64,000 bases of DNA, taken from the NCBI GenBank assembly GCA_034436155.1, contig DAOTVP010000113.1, positions 92,200 through 156,199 of the forward strand, given 5' to 3'. Made by a program: the position numbers and the translations under genes. Position 1 is the first letter of the stretch; every line of letters starts with the position of its first letter. This stretch comes from GCA-2794515 sp034436155 (GTDB taxonomy: Bacteria; Chloroflexota; Anaerolineae; Aggregatilineales; Phototrophicaceae). Below are positions 35,055-43,946 of the stretch, one piece after another. Below the pieces are notes generated by a model that did not search any database, was not told the origin of the DNA, and saw only the letters and a list, made by a program, of their open reading frames with translations.

Positions 35055-35573
35055 ATGTCTGAACTCACCAAACGACTCGGATTGAGTCGCTATGATGCTG
35101 ATGTCGAGTATAAACTCTCGATTCAGCATTACCTCAAACGGCAATTGACCGATGCAATTTTGGCGGTGGAACGGGCAATCGCGTTATTGCCCACCAACCC
35201 CGAATATTTGGCGGCGCGTGGCTTTTATTATTTAGAAGACGGCGCAGAAAAAGAGGCAAAGCGCGATTTTGAAGCGGCGCTAAAAATTTTTGCCCACGAG
35301 GTATTGGCACATATCGGCTTGGGGATACTGGCGTATCGCAATAGCAAATGGGATGTGGCGCTGGAGCATTTCACGCAAGCCTACCGCGCCGACCCCAAAC
35401 GGGCAGAGACCTGTTATTATCTGGCGCTGTGCTATCATCGCCAATTACAAAATAAAGAGGCACTGGATTATATGACGAAAGCGGTGGCGCTAATGGAAAA
35501 ATCCAACGACAAACGCAAAACCGATGCCCAAAAGTGGGTCAAACAATTTGAGAAGATGATCGGTGGGTCTTAA
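35055..35573 (+). CDS. TPR-repeat protein
   Basis: 172 residues, soluble. At least three tetratricopeptide repeats: AILAVERAIALLPTNPEYLAA, then the LGILAYRNSKWDVALEHF region, then CYYLALCYHRQLQNKEAL. No signal peptide. A helical Lys/Glu-rich tail (KRKTDAQKWVKQFEKM) closes the protein. Such repeats bind peptides or partner proteins. It starts three bases after the secreted repeat protein and is likely co-transcribed with it. Confidence 0.85.
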   Translation: MSELTKRLGLSRYDADVEYKLSIQHYLKRQLTDAILAVERAIALLPTNPEYLAARGFYYLEDGAEKEAKRDFEAALKIFAHEVLAHIGLGILAYRNSKWDVALEHFTQAYRADPKRAETCYYLALCYHRQLQNKEALDYMTKAVALMEKSNDKRKTDAQKWVKQFEKMIGGS

Positions 35574-35581
35574 TTTTTCGT

Positions 35582-35969
35582 TTAGGCACTCCATTTCGCC
35601 CGGTATTCATCAATTAAGCGTTTGGCATCTTCGAGTGTATCGACAAAATAGATGGTGTTCGATATTTTAGGCAAAATTTTTGCCAATACATTGACCAAAC
35701 TTTTGATGAATAAATTCGAGCCGACAATCATCACAAAACGCTGATTGGGTGGGAGATGCTTGTTGGCATAGCGCGAAGCCGTTAACACGTCTTTGAGGTT
35801 GGTATTCGCTCCACTCAAATCAATGATTAAATCGACCGGATGGTCAACAGAACTGATGAGTTCAACACGCTTTTTGACACCCTCATAATATTCTGCCAGA
35901 GATACTTCTTGACTAGGTTTGGCGAACTATGGTTTTTTCTTCATCATCCCAAACAACATTAATCGGCAT
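35582..35969 (-). pseudogene. Frameshifted STAS-like gene
   Basis: The 5' part starts at ATG 35969 after GGGAGGTTATT and encodes MPINVVWDDEEKTIVRQT, then meets TAG. In the next frame the reading continues from about 35927 as FAKPSQEVSLAEYYEGVKKR and on through VDHPVDLIIDLSG, ending RAKWSA*. Together the two halves look like a short alpha/beta protein of STAS/SpoIIAA-like layout, about 125 residues. The join implies a +1 shift between about 35912 and 35930. It may be a true mutation, a sequencing error or recoding. The downstream half alone could start at an internal TTG (35818). Confidence 0.65.
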
Positions 35970-36084
35970 AATAACCTCCCGATTCGGTTATATGGTGATA
36001 TGTTCTTTATCGTGATACTCATTTTATCTGGATTATACCCAATCATTTATATTGGCATAAATTAGAAATTACTTAGTATATGAC

Positions 36085-37551
36085 TTAAAGACCTAATTTC
36101 TTGCCCTCATCCCAAAATTGATCGAGTTCTTGGAGGGTAAAATCGGTAAAGGGTTTACCACTTTCTGCGACCCGCTTTTCGACATATTCAAAGCGCCGAA
36201 ACACCTTTTGGTTGGCTTTTTTCAGTGCCAATTCGGGATCGACTTTCATCCAACGCGCCCAATTGACCATGACAAAAAATAAATCCCCCACCTCCTCTTG
36301 CAGATGCGCCTCATCCCCCGCCTTTTGCGCTTCGAGAACCTCATCCAGTTCCTCGCGGATTTTATCCACCACACCCTGCACATCCGACCAATCAAATCCG
36401 ACTCGCGCCATGCGATCTTGATATTGCGTGGCAACCATCAGCGCGGGCATAGCTTTTGGCACACTGGCGAGCATACTCTCGAATTGCCCTTTCGCTTCGG
36501 CTTTTTCTTGGGCTTTAATCGCTTCCCAATTGGTGACGACTTGTTCGGCACTCTCTACGCGAACCGCATCTGGCTTCCAGACGTGCGGATGTCTGCGAAT
36601 CATCTTGGCGTTGATATGGCGCAACACATCGGTCATGTAAAATTCGCCATCATCAATGGCGATTTGGGTATGCAACACCACTTGGAGCAATAAATCGCCC
36701 AATTCTTTCGCCAATTCTTGTGGGTCATCATCTTCAATGGCTTGAATCGCCTCGTATGCCTCTTCGAGCAGATATTTGATGAGCGTCTTGTGCGTCTGTT
36801 TTCTATCCCAAGGGCATCCTTCTGGAGCGCGTAAATGAGCGACAATCTCTTGAAATTGTTCAAAACTAGACATGTTCCCCAACGCGGGCAGATATAACGA
36901 GGTGGTGATGCCGATATGCTGGCTCTGGTCTATCTGATACAGGGGCAACTTTTCGACCCGTTGCGCCGATGTCCCCGCCGCGTGGATGAGCATGACTTCA
37001 AATTCATCGGGATATTGATTCATGAGCGTGAGTTTCACATCCGAAGCCACCAAGCGGTTATATACCTGCCCGATGATGGCAGGATAATCGGGGTTAATCG
37101 GCGGGTGGTGCATGGTCATGATGTCGAGTCCGTCTACGAGTTGCAGACCATTTTGGGCATCATATCCGATAAGGCGCAACATCGGCTCGATATAACTCAC
37201 GCCATGCACGATTTCGATGGTGATGTTTTCTGCTTTGGCGCGGGATATGAGTTTTTGGGTGGTGGATTCGCCGATGAACGGGTCGCCAGGGACGGCATAC
37301 ACCACATCCCCCGTTTGGGCGGCGGTGATGAGTGTGTCGACAATCGTATCGTAGACCGTCTCGAATTTGTCGTTGGCGTTATAAATCTCATCAAACGAAT
37401 GATACACCGCGCCTTTTGGCAAACACGGGACACAACCATGTTGATTGGTGCGGAGATATACCGTCTTGGCTTGTTTGAGCGTACGCCATGCCTTGCGCGA
37501 TAAATCATCAATATCGCCCGGTCCGAGTCCGATGATGGTGATGGTGGTCAT
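36085..37551 (-). CDS. Tetrapyrrole methylase-MazG fusion
   Basis: 488 residues. The N-terminal domain (about 1-225) is a SAM-dependent tetrapyrrole methylase-like fold with GLGPGDIDDLS and VPGDPFIGEST. The C-terminal half is MazG, an all-helical NTP pyrophosphohydrolase: GCPWDRKQTHKTLIKYLLEEAYEAIQAIE, then KELGDLLLQVVLH, with a second EExxE/ExxD-type region (REELDEVLEAQ ... EEVGDLFFVMVNWAR). This architecture matches YabN of Bacillus. Likely role: house-cleaning of NTPs; the role of the methylase half is unclear. ATG 37551 follows a short spacer. Confidence 0.92.
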   Translation of the reverse strand: MTTITIIGLGPGDIDDLSRKAWRTLKQAKTVYLRTNQHGCVPCLPKGAVYHSFDEIYNANDKFETVYDTIVDTLITAAQTGDVVYAVPGDPFIGESTTQKLISRAKAENITIEIVHGVSYIEPMLRLIGYDAQNGLQLVDGLDIMTMHHPPINPDYPAIIGQVYNRLVASDVKLTLMNQYPDEFEVMLIHAAGTSAQRVEKLPLYQIDQSQHIGITTSLYLPALGNMSSFEQFQEIVAHLRAPEGCPWDRKQTHKTLIKYLLEEAYEAIQAIEDDDPQELAKELGDLLLQVVLHTQIAIDDGEFYMTDVLRHINAKMIRRHPHVWKPDAVRVESAEQVVTNWEAIKAQEKAEAKGQFESMLASVPKAMPALMVATQYQDRMARVGFDWSDVQGVVDKIREELDEVLEAQKAGDEAHLQEEVGDLFFVMVNWARWMKVDPELALKKANQKVFRRFEYVEKRVAESGKPFTDFTLQELDQFWDEGKKLGL

Positions 37552-37587
37552 AAGATTGCCTCATGTTGATAGATGGTTGTTAGAATT

Positions 37588-37616
37588 TTGAATAACAATT
37601 TATGATTGGGTAAAAT
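37588..37616 (+). promoter_or_regulatory. Candidate promoter of the TM protein gene
   Basis: TTGAAT (37588-37593) and TAAAAT (37611-37616), spacer 17, 40 bases before the gene at 37656. Confidence 0.55.
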
Positions 37617-37655
37617 TGGCACATGATTGGATGATACACCATAGGGACGATTGAA

Positions 37656-38444
37656 ATGGCAATCATAAATTTACTTAGGGATGTTCAAAGGACATTTTCA
37701 AATATTTTAGATGATATTCTCAATTTGAAGAATATCGAAAAGTACCTTGTAGCGGGTTTTGCCTTGATATTCGCCATTTTGGGATTGTTCGGCGATATTG
37801 TCCCCGATGATTATAAAGTCAGTGTGGGGTTGGCGGCGTTGGGGTTGTTGGTATTCAGCAACAGCCAACAAGAAAAAGACAAACCGGTTGAGCGGTTGCT
37901 AAACAAGCGCAAAGATTTGCCCCCGCTCGCCGAAAGCCTCAAACATACCAGTGAATTGTGGATTTATGCGCCATCCGCCACCAACATCCTCGAAGATGCC
38001 AATCTGAGTTTGATTGAGGAAAATATTTTATCGAAGAAGAACGGGCATTTTCGGGTGATTATCCAAAACCCAGACCAAACCGAGTCGGTCAATATCCTCA
38101 TCAAACACTTAGATGAAGGCATTACCCGCCAAAACAATCAACCGATGCGCGAAGCGATCGCCAAGACGAAATCGCGTTTAGAGGCAATCGCCAAACGCCA
38201 TCATAATGGCAAACTGAGTTACGGCTTTTTAGATTACGGGCTAGGCGTGAGCATCGTGGCATTTAACCCCACGCATCGCAAGGGATACATCATCTTAGAA
38301 ATTCACGGCTCCCAAAATGAGTACACACACGACCGAATGCACCTGCGAATTGATAGAGAAGAATCGGAAATCTGGTACGATTATTGGATTAGTCAGATGA
38401 ATTTTATTTGGGATAAAGCGCAAAATAAATATGAGAATCGGTAA
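37656..38444 (+). CDS. Hypothetical protein with two TM segments
   Basis: 262 residues. Two hydrophobic segments (about 29-47 and 56-70), then a soluble domain with LWIYAPSATNIL, HFRVIIQNPDQ and GLGVSIVAFNP. The alternating beta/alpha layout is reminiscent of phospholipase-D-like proteins, but no HxK motif is seen. I do not recognise it. AGGGA lies about nine bases before the start. It converges on rpsI across a bidirectional terminator. Confidence 0.65.
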   Translation: MAIINLLRDVQRTFSNILDDILNLKNIEKYLVAGFALIFAILGLFGDIVPDDYKVSVGLAALGLLVFSNSQQEKDKPVERLLNKRKDLPPLAESLKHTSELWIYAPSATNILEDANLSLIEENILSKKNGHFRVIIQNPDQTESVNILIKHLDEGITRQNNQPMREAIAKTKSRLEAIAKRHHNGKLSYGFLDYGLGVSIVAFNPTHRKGYIILEIHGSQNEYTHDRMHLRIDREESEIWYDYWISQMNFIWDKAQNKYENR

Positions 38445-38472
38445 AAAAATCCCCTATACAGGGGATTTTTTT
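38443..38472. terminator. Bidirectional intrinsic terminator
   Basis: CCCC-TATACA-GGGG stem flanked by A-run and T-run on both sides, giving seven U residues for either direction. It terminates the ribosomal cluster (minus strand) and the TM protein gene (plus strand). Confidence 0.9.
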
Positions 38473-38479
38473 GATGCAC

Positions 38480-38872
38480 TTAACGTTTGGTATAGGTTGG
38501 GGCTTTACGCGCACGTTTGAGACCGGGTTTCTTCCGTTCTTTTTCACGCGCATCGCGGGTCAAGAACCCAGCTTGGCGCAGGCGAGGACGTAAATCGGGG
38601 TCAATTTTGAGGAGCGCCCGCGCTACACCCAATTTCATCGCGTCACGTTGACCTGTAATACCCCCGCCATTGACATGGATGGTAATATCATAGCTATTTT
38701 CTTGCCCAATGAGGGTCAGGGGTTGCACCATGATTTCAAAATCGCCGACACGGGGCATATACACGCGCCCGTCAACATCATTAATCAACACATTGCCTGT
38801 GCCATTGGGATACAAGCGCACACGCGCTGTCGCGGTTTTACGCCGACCAATACCTTCATAATATTGTGACAT
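38480..38872 (-). CDS. rpsI: Ribosomal protein S9 (uS9)
   Basis: 130 residues, full length. Starts MSQYYEGIGRRKTATARV; the core has VHVNGGGITGQRDAMKLGVARAL-type features, and the basic tail ends APTYTKR, reaching the P-site tRNA. Last gene of the cluster; 14 bases after rplM, the usual L13-S9 pair. Confidence 0.97.
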   Translation of the reverse strand: MSQYYEGIGRRKTATARVRLYPNGTGNVLINDVDGRVYMPRVGDFEIMVQPLTLIGQENSYDITIHVNGGGITGQRDAMKLGVARALLKIDPDLRPRLRQAGFLTRDAREKERKKPGLKRARKAPTYTKR

Positions 38873-38886
38873 CGCTCATCTACTCC

Positions 38887-39333
38887 TTATAGTTCCAAGA
38901 CTAGGGGTTGTGGATTTTGTGCGGCATGAGGATGTTCTGAACCAGCGTAAATCTTCAGCTTTTTGATCATCTGACGACCGAGCTTGGTTTTGGGCAACAT
39001 CCCACGAATGGCGAACAACAAGGGGCGGTCTGGATGCGACGCCAGCAAATCGCGCAGGTTGGTTTCTGTCAACCCGCTCGGATAATTGGAATGGCGATAA
39101 TACATCTTGTCATCCATGCGTTTGCCAGTGACGGCAATTTTGCCTGCATTAATGACGACCACATAATCCCCTGTATCCAAATTGGGGGTGTAGATGGGTT
39201 TGTTTTTGCCCTGTAAAATGGGGGCAATCTTAGAAGCCAAACGCCCAAGGGTTTGCCCTTCGGCATCAATAAGCCACCAACGACGCTCGCGCTCGATGTC
39301 TTTGGGGGTTGTTACAAAAGTCTTGATTTTCAT
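38887..39333 (-). CDS. rplM: Ribosomal protein L13 (uL13)
   Basis: 148 residues. Contains WWLIDAEGQTLGRLAS, VVVINAGKIAVTGKRM and GMLPKTKLGRQMIKKLKIY, the normal L13 core. ATG 39333 lies six bases after AGGAG; a GTG three bases earlier is less likely. An early assembly protein of the large subunit. Pairs with rpsI. Confidence 0.97.
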   Translation of the reverse strand: MKIKTFVTTPKDIERERRWWLIDAEGQTLGRLASKIAPILQGKNKPIYTPNLDTGDYVVVINAGKIAVTGKRMDDKMYYRHSNYPSGLTETNLRDLLASHPDRPLLFAIRGMLPKTKLGRQMIKKLKIYAGSEHPHAAQNPQPLVLEL

Positions 39334-39436
39334 CACGTTCTCCTCAAGCGGGCAACATCGCTCCGCTATCTAAATAAGCTACAGCCTCGATTTGTGCCAC
39401 CTATTATGTTGTGAATAAGAGGGGTTTTGCGAAGCG

Positions 39437-40198
39437 TTAACTATTATCATCTTTATAGCGTACTTTTTCAAGCACCAATCCATGAGGCGGAGCCATATGT
39501 TTGACTTTTTCGAGTGCGCCCGTCTGAAAAATATGCTGAAATTGATCGAGCGTCATCACGCCCCGCCCCACCGCGATTTGTAACCCGACCATGCGTCGCA
39601 CCATATGATACAAAAAGGCGTTGGCTTCGACGGTATAGTGCAACAGACGACCGTGTGCGATGGATGTGGATGTCCATTCGGACACATACACCTCGCGTAC
39701 CGTGTTATCGCGTTTCATCGGGTCTTGACCAAAGGCGCGAAAATCGTGTTCGCCGATGAGCATTTGCGCGGTGGTGTGCAATATATCCAGCGATATATCG
39801 CCATAAATATGCCACGCCGAATACCGATACAACGGATGACGGTGGGGCGTGTTGAGGATGGTATAGACATATCGGCGCGAGAGCGCATCATAACGCGGAT
39901 GAAAATCGGCTTCGGCTAGGCATATCGCTTGGATGGCAATATCTTCTGGCAAATGAAAATTGAGGGCGCGTAATAGTGTCAATTCATCGTGCGCCCAATC
40001 GACCTCAAAAACAATCACCTGACCAGAAGCATGAACGCCTGTATCGGTGCGTCCTGCACCAATCACCGCGACCGATTGACCCGTCAGTTGATAAATCGCC
40101 TGCTCAACCGCGAGTTGGATGGTGGGCGTATCGTCTTGGCGCTGAAATCCAAAGTAATGTGTGCCATCATAGGCGAGGGTTGCGCGGTAGCGAGGCAT
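39437..40198 (-). CDS. truA: tRNA pseudouridine synthase A
   Basis: 253 residues. Converts U38-40 in the anticodon arm to pseudouridine. Catalytic Asp52 in GAGRTDTGVHA; other landmarks are FGFQRQDD, RYDALSRRYVY and FLYHMVRRMVG. It follows rplQ in the ribosomal cluster, separated by 134 bases that hold two hairpin-family copies. Start 40198 is the only plausible one. Confidence 0.96.
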   Translation of the reverse strand: MPRYRATLAYDGTHYFGFQRQDDTPTIQLAVEQAIYQLTGQSVAVIGAGRTDTGVHASGQVIVFEVDWAHDELTLLRALNFHLPEDIAIQAICLAEADFHPRYDALSRRYVYTILNTPHRHPLYRYSAWHIYGDISLDILHTTAQMLIGEHDFRAFGQDPMKRDNTVREVYVSEWTSTSIAHGRLLHYTVEANAFLYHMVRRMVGLQIAVGRGVMTLDQFQHIFQTGALEKVKHMAPPHGLVLEKVRYKDDNS

Positions 40199-40218
40199 AG
40201 AAAATCCAGTGTGGCTAG

Positions 40219-40308
40219 GGCGGATATACGGCTACGCCTAATCCGCCCATACAAATTCCCTAATTTTTAGTAGTGGCGGATTAACCCCTTTAGGGGTGTA
40301 TATCCGCC
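40219..40308. repeat. Two hairpin-family copies between rplQ and truA
   Basis: Copy 1 (40219-40249) on the minus strand has GGGCGGAT, TA, GGC-GTA-GCC, GTAT, ATCCGCCC. Copy 2 (40275-40308) has GGCGGAT, TAA, CCCC-TTTA-GGGG, TGTAT, ATCCGCC, a CCCC inner stem with changed loop. Transcribed between rplQ and truA, they could affect read-through or mRNA processing. Confidence 0.75.
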
Positions 40309-40332
40309 ATAATATCACAAATTAGATGTGAT

Positions 40333-40731
40333 TTACTCGCGTTCTGTCAATTCGATGAGTACCATTTTGGCGTTGTCGCCTTTGCGGGGACCCAATTTGT
40401 AGATGCGGGTATAGCCACCGTTACGATTGGCGAAGCGCGGGGCGATTTCATCGAACAATTTCTTGACCAAATCGCGGTCATTACCCAAACGACTGGCGGC
40501 AACACGGCGGGCATGAACGGCAACGCTATCATCACCTGTTTCTTGGGCTTTTTTGATGCCGCGTTTGGCGATGGTAATCATGCGTTCCACATTGCGACGC
40601 ACATAATCGGCTTTCGATTCGGTGGTCTTGATGCGACCGTGAATCAAGACTTCGCGGGTGAGGTTCATCCGCAAGGCTTTACGATGACCGCTATCGCGGT
40701 TTAATTTTTTCCCGTATACATTGTGTCTCAT
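40333..40731 (-). CDS. rplQ: Ribosomal protein L17 (bL17)
   Basis: 132 residues. Starts MRHNVYGKKLNRDSGHRKALRMNL, with VLIHGRIKTTESKADYVRRNVERMI and a C-terminal YKLGPRKGDNAKMVLIEL. Near the polypeptide exit side of the large subunit. GAGGATAAATC precedes the ATG. It follows rpoA as in most bacteria. Confidence 0.97.
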   Translation of the reverse strand: MRHNVYGKKLNRDSGHRKALRMNLTREVLIHGRIKTTESKADYVRRNVERMITIAKRGIKKAQETGDDSVAVHARRVAASRLGNDRDLVKKLFDEIAPRFANRNGGYTRIYKLGPRKGDNAKMVLIELTERE

Positions 40732-40834
40732 GATTTATCCTCTATATTATACTGATAAACAGGGCGAGACAAACGCCTCGCCACTGGTTGGTACATGATA
40801 GGTCATGCCCTATCATGCCCATAGACTGATTCCA

Positions 40835-41836
40835 TTAGGTGTTATCTGACCCGTTATCGCTGGGCATATAGCCTTTTTCGCGCAATTTTTCGACCAATTC
40901 ATCGAGCGATTTTTCGCCAAAATTGCGGATGGCGAGCATGGCATCTGCGCCACGATCGAGCATATCCAACACATCGCCAATGGTGGTGATGCCTGTACGT
41001 TTGAGCGAATTAAACACGCGCACGCTCAGGTCGAGTTCTTCGATCAGTTTGTTATCAAACGGGCGCGGGCGATCGGGGACTTCGTTTTCAATTGGCTCCA
41101 TTTCTAAGCCAAAATCCACCGATCCACCATGATCGAAAATGCCACTGATAATACGCAAGTGACGAATGAGGATGTTACCCGCTTGTGCCAATGCTTCTTC
41201 GGGGCGAACAGTGCCGTCTGTCCAGATTTCCAACACCAATTTATCGTAATTGGTGCGTTGACCGACACGGGCGCGTTCTACCTCAAAATTGACACGGCGC
41301 ACGGGGCTAAAAATAGCATCCACAGGCAATTCGCCGATGGGCAAGCGCCCACGATCTTCTGCGGGGCTATAACCACGTCCCAAGCGCACCTCAAATTCCA
41401 TTTCGATATGGGCGTGTGGCGAATCTACGGTGAACAAATACAAATCGGTATTTTCGATTTGGACTTCTGCGGGGCATAAAATATCCGCCGCAGTGACGAT
41501 ACCTTCGCCACGGTGTTGCAATTTGAGGCGCGATTGTTCACCATCGAGCAATTTGAGGCGCAATTGTTTGACTTGCAAAATGAGTTGGGTCATGTCCTCA
41601 CGCACATCGGGGATGGCAGAAAATTCATGATGCACATCCGAGACACGGATACTGGTGACAGCCGCCCCGGGCAAGGACGACAGCAACACACGCCGTAGGG
41701 CATTGCCTAATGTCAAGCCGAAGCCACTTTCGAGCGGACCGATAACGAAGCGTCCATAATTGCGCGTAATGGCATCTGTTTCGACTTTGTGCGGTAAAAC
41801 CATATTATTTGTAACCAAAATTGTACCCTCTGGCAT
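40835..41836 (-). CDS. rpoA: RNA polymerase alpha subunit
   Basis: 333 residues. The N-terminal domain (RFVIGPLESGFGLTLGNALRRVLLSSLPGAAVTSI) directs assembly of the polymerase. The C-terminal domain (about 265-320; FNSLKRTGITTIGDVLDM, IRNFGEKSLDELVEKL) contacts UP elements and activators. ATG 41836 is used because it leaves a 22-base gap after rpsK; an in-frame start at 41890 would overlap rpsK. In most bacteria rpsD lies between rpsK and rpoA; here it does not. Confidence 0.96.
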   Translation of the reverse strand: MPEGTILVTNNMVLPHKVETDAITRNYGRFVIGPLESGFGLTLGNALRRVLLSSLPGAAVTSIRVSDVHHEFSAIPDVREDMTQLILQVKQLRLKLLDGEQSRLKLQHRGEGIVTAADILCPAEVQIENTDLYLFTVDSPHAHIEMEFEVRLGRGYSPAEDRGRLPIGELPVDAIFSPVRRVNFEVERARVGQRTNYDKLVLEIWTDGTVRPEEALAQAGNILIRHLRIISGIFDHGGSVDFGLEMEPIENEVPDRPRPFDNKLIEELDLSVRVFNSLKRTGITTIGDVLDMLDRGADAMLAIRNFGEKSLDELVEKLREKGYMPSDNGSDNT

Positions 41837-41858
41837 ACTGCCACTATTGACCCAGCGA

Positions 41859-42266
41859 TTAAACACGACGTTTCTTGGGGGCACGGACACCGTTGTGAGG
41901 GATAGGGGTCACATCGGTAATAGAACGCACCTTCAAGCCACTGCCTTGCACGGCGCGAATCGCCGCTTCACGTCCGGGTCCGGGACCTTTGACGAACACA
42001 TCGACTTCTTTCATGCCATGTGTTTGCGCCACTTCGGAGGCATTTTGTGCCGCCATACGTGCCGCATAGGGGGTGCTTTTACGGCTACCCTTGAACCCAC
42101 TCGTCCCTGCGCTCGACCAAGAGACCACGTTGCCCGATTGGTCGGTCAGCGAGACGATGGTGTTATTGAAGGTGGCGTAAATATGCGCCTGCCCGTATGG
42201 TATATTCTTGACGACTTTTTTGGCGGCGCGACGCGCCGTCCCTTGAGTAGATTTTCCCTTTGCCAT
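41859..42266 (-). CDS. rpsK: Ribosomal protein S11 (uS11)
   Basis: 135 residues. IPYGQAHIYATFNNTIVSLTD, then SSAGTSGFKGSRKSTPYAAR, GPGPGREAAIRAVQGSG and the C-terminal HNGVRAPKKRRV. Binds the platform of the small subunit. It follows rpsM by 150 bases that hold weak inverted repeats. Confidence 0.97.
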   Translation of the reverse strand: MAKGKSTQGTARRAAKKVVKNIPYGQAHIYATFNNTIVSLTDQSGNVVSWSSAGTSGFKGSRKSTPYAARMAAQNASEVAQTHGMKEVDVFVKGPGPGREAAIRAVQGSGLKVRSITDVTPIPHNGVRAPKKRRV

Positions 42267-42416
42267 AATGCTCCTCTATCTTTGGGCTATACAGTCGAGA
42301 ACGCCCACATCACCCTACGGCGCTGGGCGCTCTCTTGAGATGATCGTTTTATGATAAAACCATTCGTCATAGCAGGGCAACCCTGCCCCGCCATGACCCA
42401 ACAACCCACCCAACGG

Positions 42417-42803
42417 TTATTTCTTGGTTGCGCCGCGACGACGACCACGACCTGGGACGGTTTTACGGGCACCGCGTTTGGTACGTGCATTGGTGCGGGT
42501 CCGTTGACCGCGCACGGGTAAATTACGGCGATGACGCATTCCACGATAGCACCCAATTTCTTGCAGGCGCTTGATATTCAGTTGCACCTGACGGCGCAAA
42601 TCGCCTTCGGTGGTCAATTTGCCGATTTCTTCGCGCAACGATTGCACTTGCGCTTCGGTCAAATCTTGCACACGGGTGTTGGGGTCAATCCCGACCGTTG
42701 CCAAAATCTTTTGGCTGGTGGTTTTGCCGATACCGTAGATATAGGTCAACCCAATTTCGACACGTTTATTACGCGGCAGGTCTACACCTTCAATACGAGC
42801 CAT
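42417..42803 (-). CDS. rpsM: Ribosomal protein S13 (uS13)
   Basis: 128 residues. Starts MARIEGVDLPRNKRVEIGLTYIYGIG with the GIG-x-T-x-A-like core; the tail is a long basic TRTNARTKRGARKTVPGRG. Located in the small subunit head, it contacts the P-site tRNA and the large subunit. 33 bases after rpmJ. Confidence 0.97.
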   Translation of the reverse strand: MARIEGVDLPRNKRVEIGLTYIYGIGKTTSQKILATVGIDPNTRVQDLTEAQVQSLREEIGKLTTEGDLRRQVQLNIKRLQEIGCYRGMRHRRNLPVRGQRTRTNARTKRGARKTVPGRGRRRGATKK

Positions 42804-42836
42804 GCTTTATTACTCCTCAAAATGACCTGCGAACAA

Positions 42837-42950
42837 TTATCCCTGACGTTGCTTGTGTTTGGGATTGGTACAAATAATCATCACGCGCCCATTGCGTTTA
42901 ATCACGCGACATTTTGGGCAACGAACTTTAATAGATGTTGACACTTTCAT
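42837..42950 (-). CDS. rpmJ: Ribosomal protein L36 (bL36), zinc-binding
   Basis: 37 residues, starting MKVSTSIKVRCPKCRVIKRN. Zn ligands are C11, C14 (CPKC), C27 and His32 (CTNPKH), the C+ form. Its gene lies 99 bases after map with no infA in the spacer, which is unusual. Confidence 0.95.
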   Translation of the reverse strand: MKVSTSIKVRCPKCRVIKRNGRVMIICTNPKHKQRQG

Positions 42951-43049
42951 CAGATTTATTCCCTGTTGATTGTCTAACGTAAGGACAAAAACAATAGCAC
43001 AAATTGGGCAAAATTTCAACGCCCAAACCGATACAATAGATAAGACCAA

Positions 43050-43931
43050 TTATGGTAACGTCAAAATAATCGGGTCGCCATCGGTAATCGCTACGGTATG
43101 CTCAAAATGAGCGCATAGTGACCCATCTGATGTGACCACCGTCCAACCATCCGATAATTCTTTGAGTTTTTCGCGTCCTGCGATGACCATCGGCTCAATC
43201 GCGTACGTCATCCCAATCTGTAACGGTGGATTATATGCTTGTAGGCGTTGCACCTTTTTGGGGTTGCTATGCCACCAGTTCGGGACTTGCGGTTCTTCGT
43301 GCAATTTGCGCCCTACCCCATGCCCCGTGTAATCGCGTGCCACGGTGTAACCATGCTTTTCAGCATAATTCTGGGTGGCGCGTGCCACATCGCTGACATG
43401 ATTGGGGATGCGCGAGGCTTCGATAGCCGCCCATAACGCCCCTTCCGCCACATCTAACAGGCGTTGGACGGCGGGCGGAATTTCGCCGATTGCCCATGTC
43501 CACGCCGAGTCGCCGATAAATCCCTGATAGATACACGCCGTATCGAGGCTGATAATATCACCCTCTTTGAGGATACGGTTTTTGGATGGGATACCATGCA
43601 CCAATTCTTGATTGATGCTGGCGGTAATCGTTGCAGGGAATGGCGGATTGCTGTTGCTCCCGCCACGATAATTCAAAAAGGCGGGTGTTGCGCCGTGATC
43701 GCGAAAGACGGTCTCAGCAATTTTATCCAATTCCCATGTACTAATCCCCGGACGAAGCGCATCTTTCATAGCGGCGTGGGCGCGTGCGACAATCCGCCCC
43801 GCTTCGCGCATGATGGCGAGTTCATCAGGTGTTTTGAGGATGATACCATCCTCTTTTTGCTTGGGCTTCGGCGATGGGTTAGGCATCGGCGGACGGGCGA
43901 TGGGTTTAAGATACGATTTATTGCGCGACAT
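43050..43931 (-). CDS. map: Methionine aminopeptidase (type I)
   Basis: 293 residues. Removes the initiator methionine. All five metal ligands are present: D130, D141 (CIYQGFIGDSAWTW), H204 (GHGVGRKLHEEPQV), E246 (YAIEPMV) and E277 (HFEHTV). An N-terminal basic/Pro-rich extension of about 30 residues (RPPMPNPSPKPKQKE) is longer than the E. coli form. Between adk (15 bases upstream) and rpmJ. Confidence 0.95.
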   Translation of the reverse strand: MSRNKSYLKPIARPPMPNPSPKPKQKEDGIILKTPDELAIMREAGRIVARAHAAMKDALRPGISTWELDKIAETVFRDHGATPAFLNYRGGSNSNPPFPATITASINQELVHGIPSKNRILKEGDIISLDTACIYQGFIGDSAWTWAIGEIPPAVQRLLDVAEGALWAAIEASRIPNHVSDVARATQNYAEKHGYTVARDYTGHGVGRKLHEEPQVPNWWHSNPKKVQRLQAYNPPLQIGMTYAIEPMVIAGREKLKELSDGWTVVTSDGSLCAHFEHTVAITDGDPIILTLP

Positions 43932-43946
43932 GCTGTGTCGTTCTTT

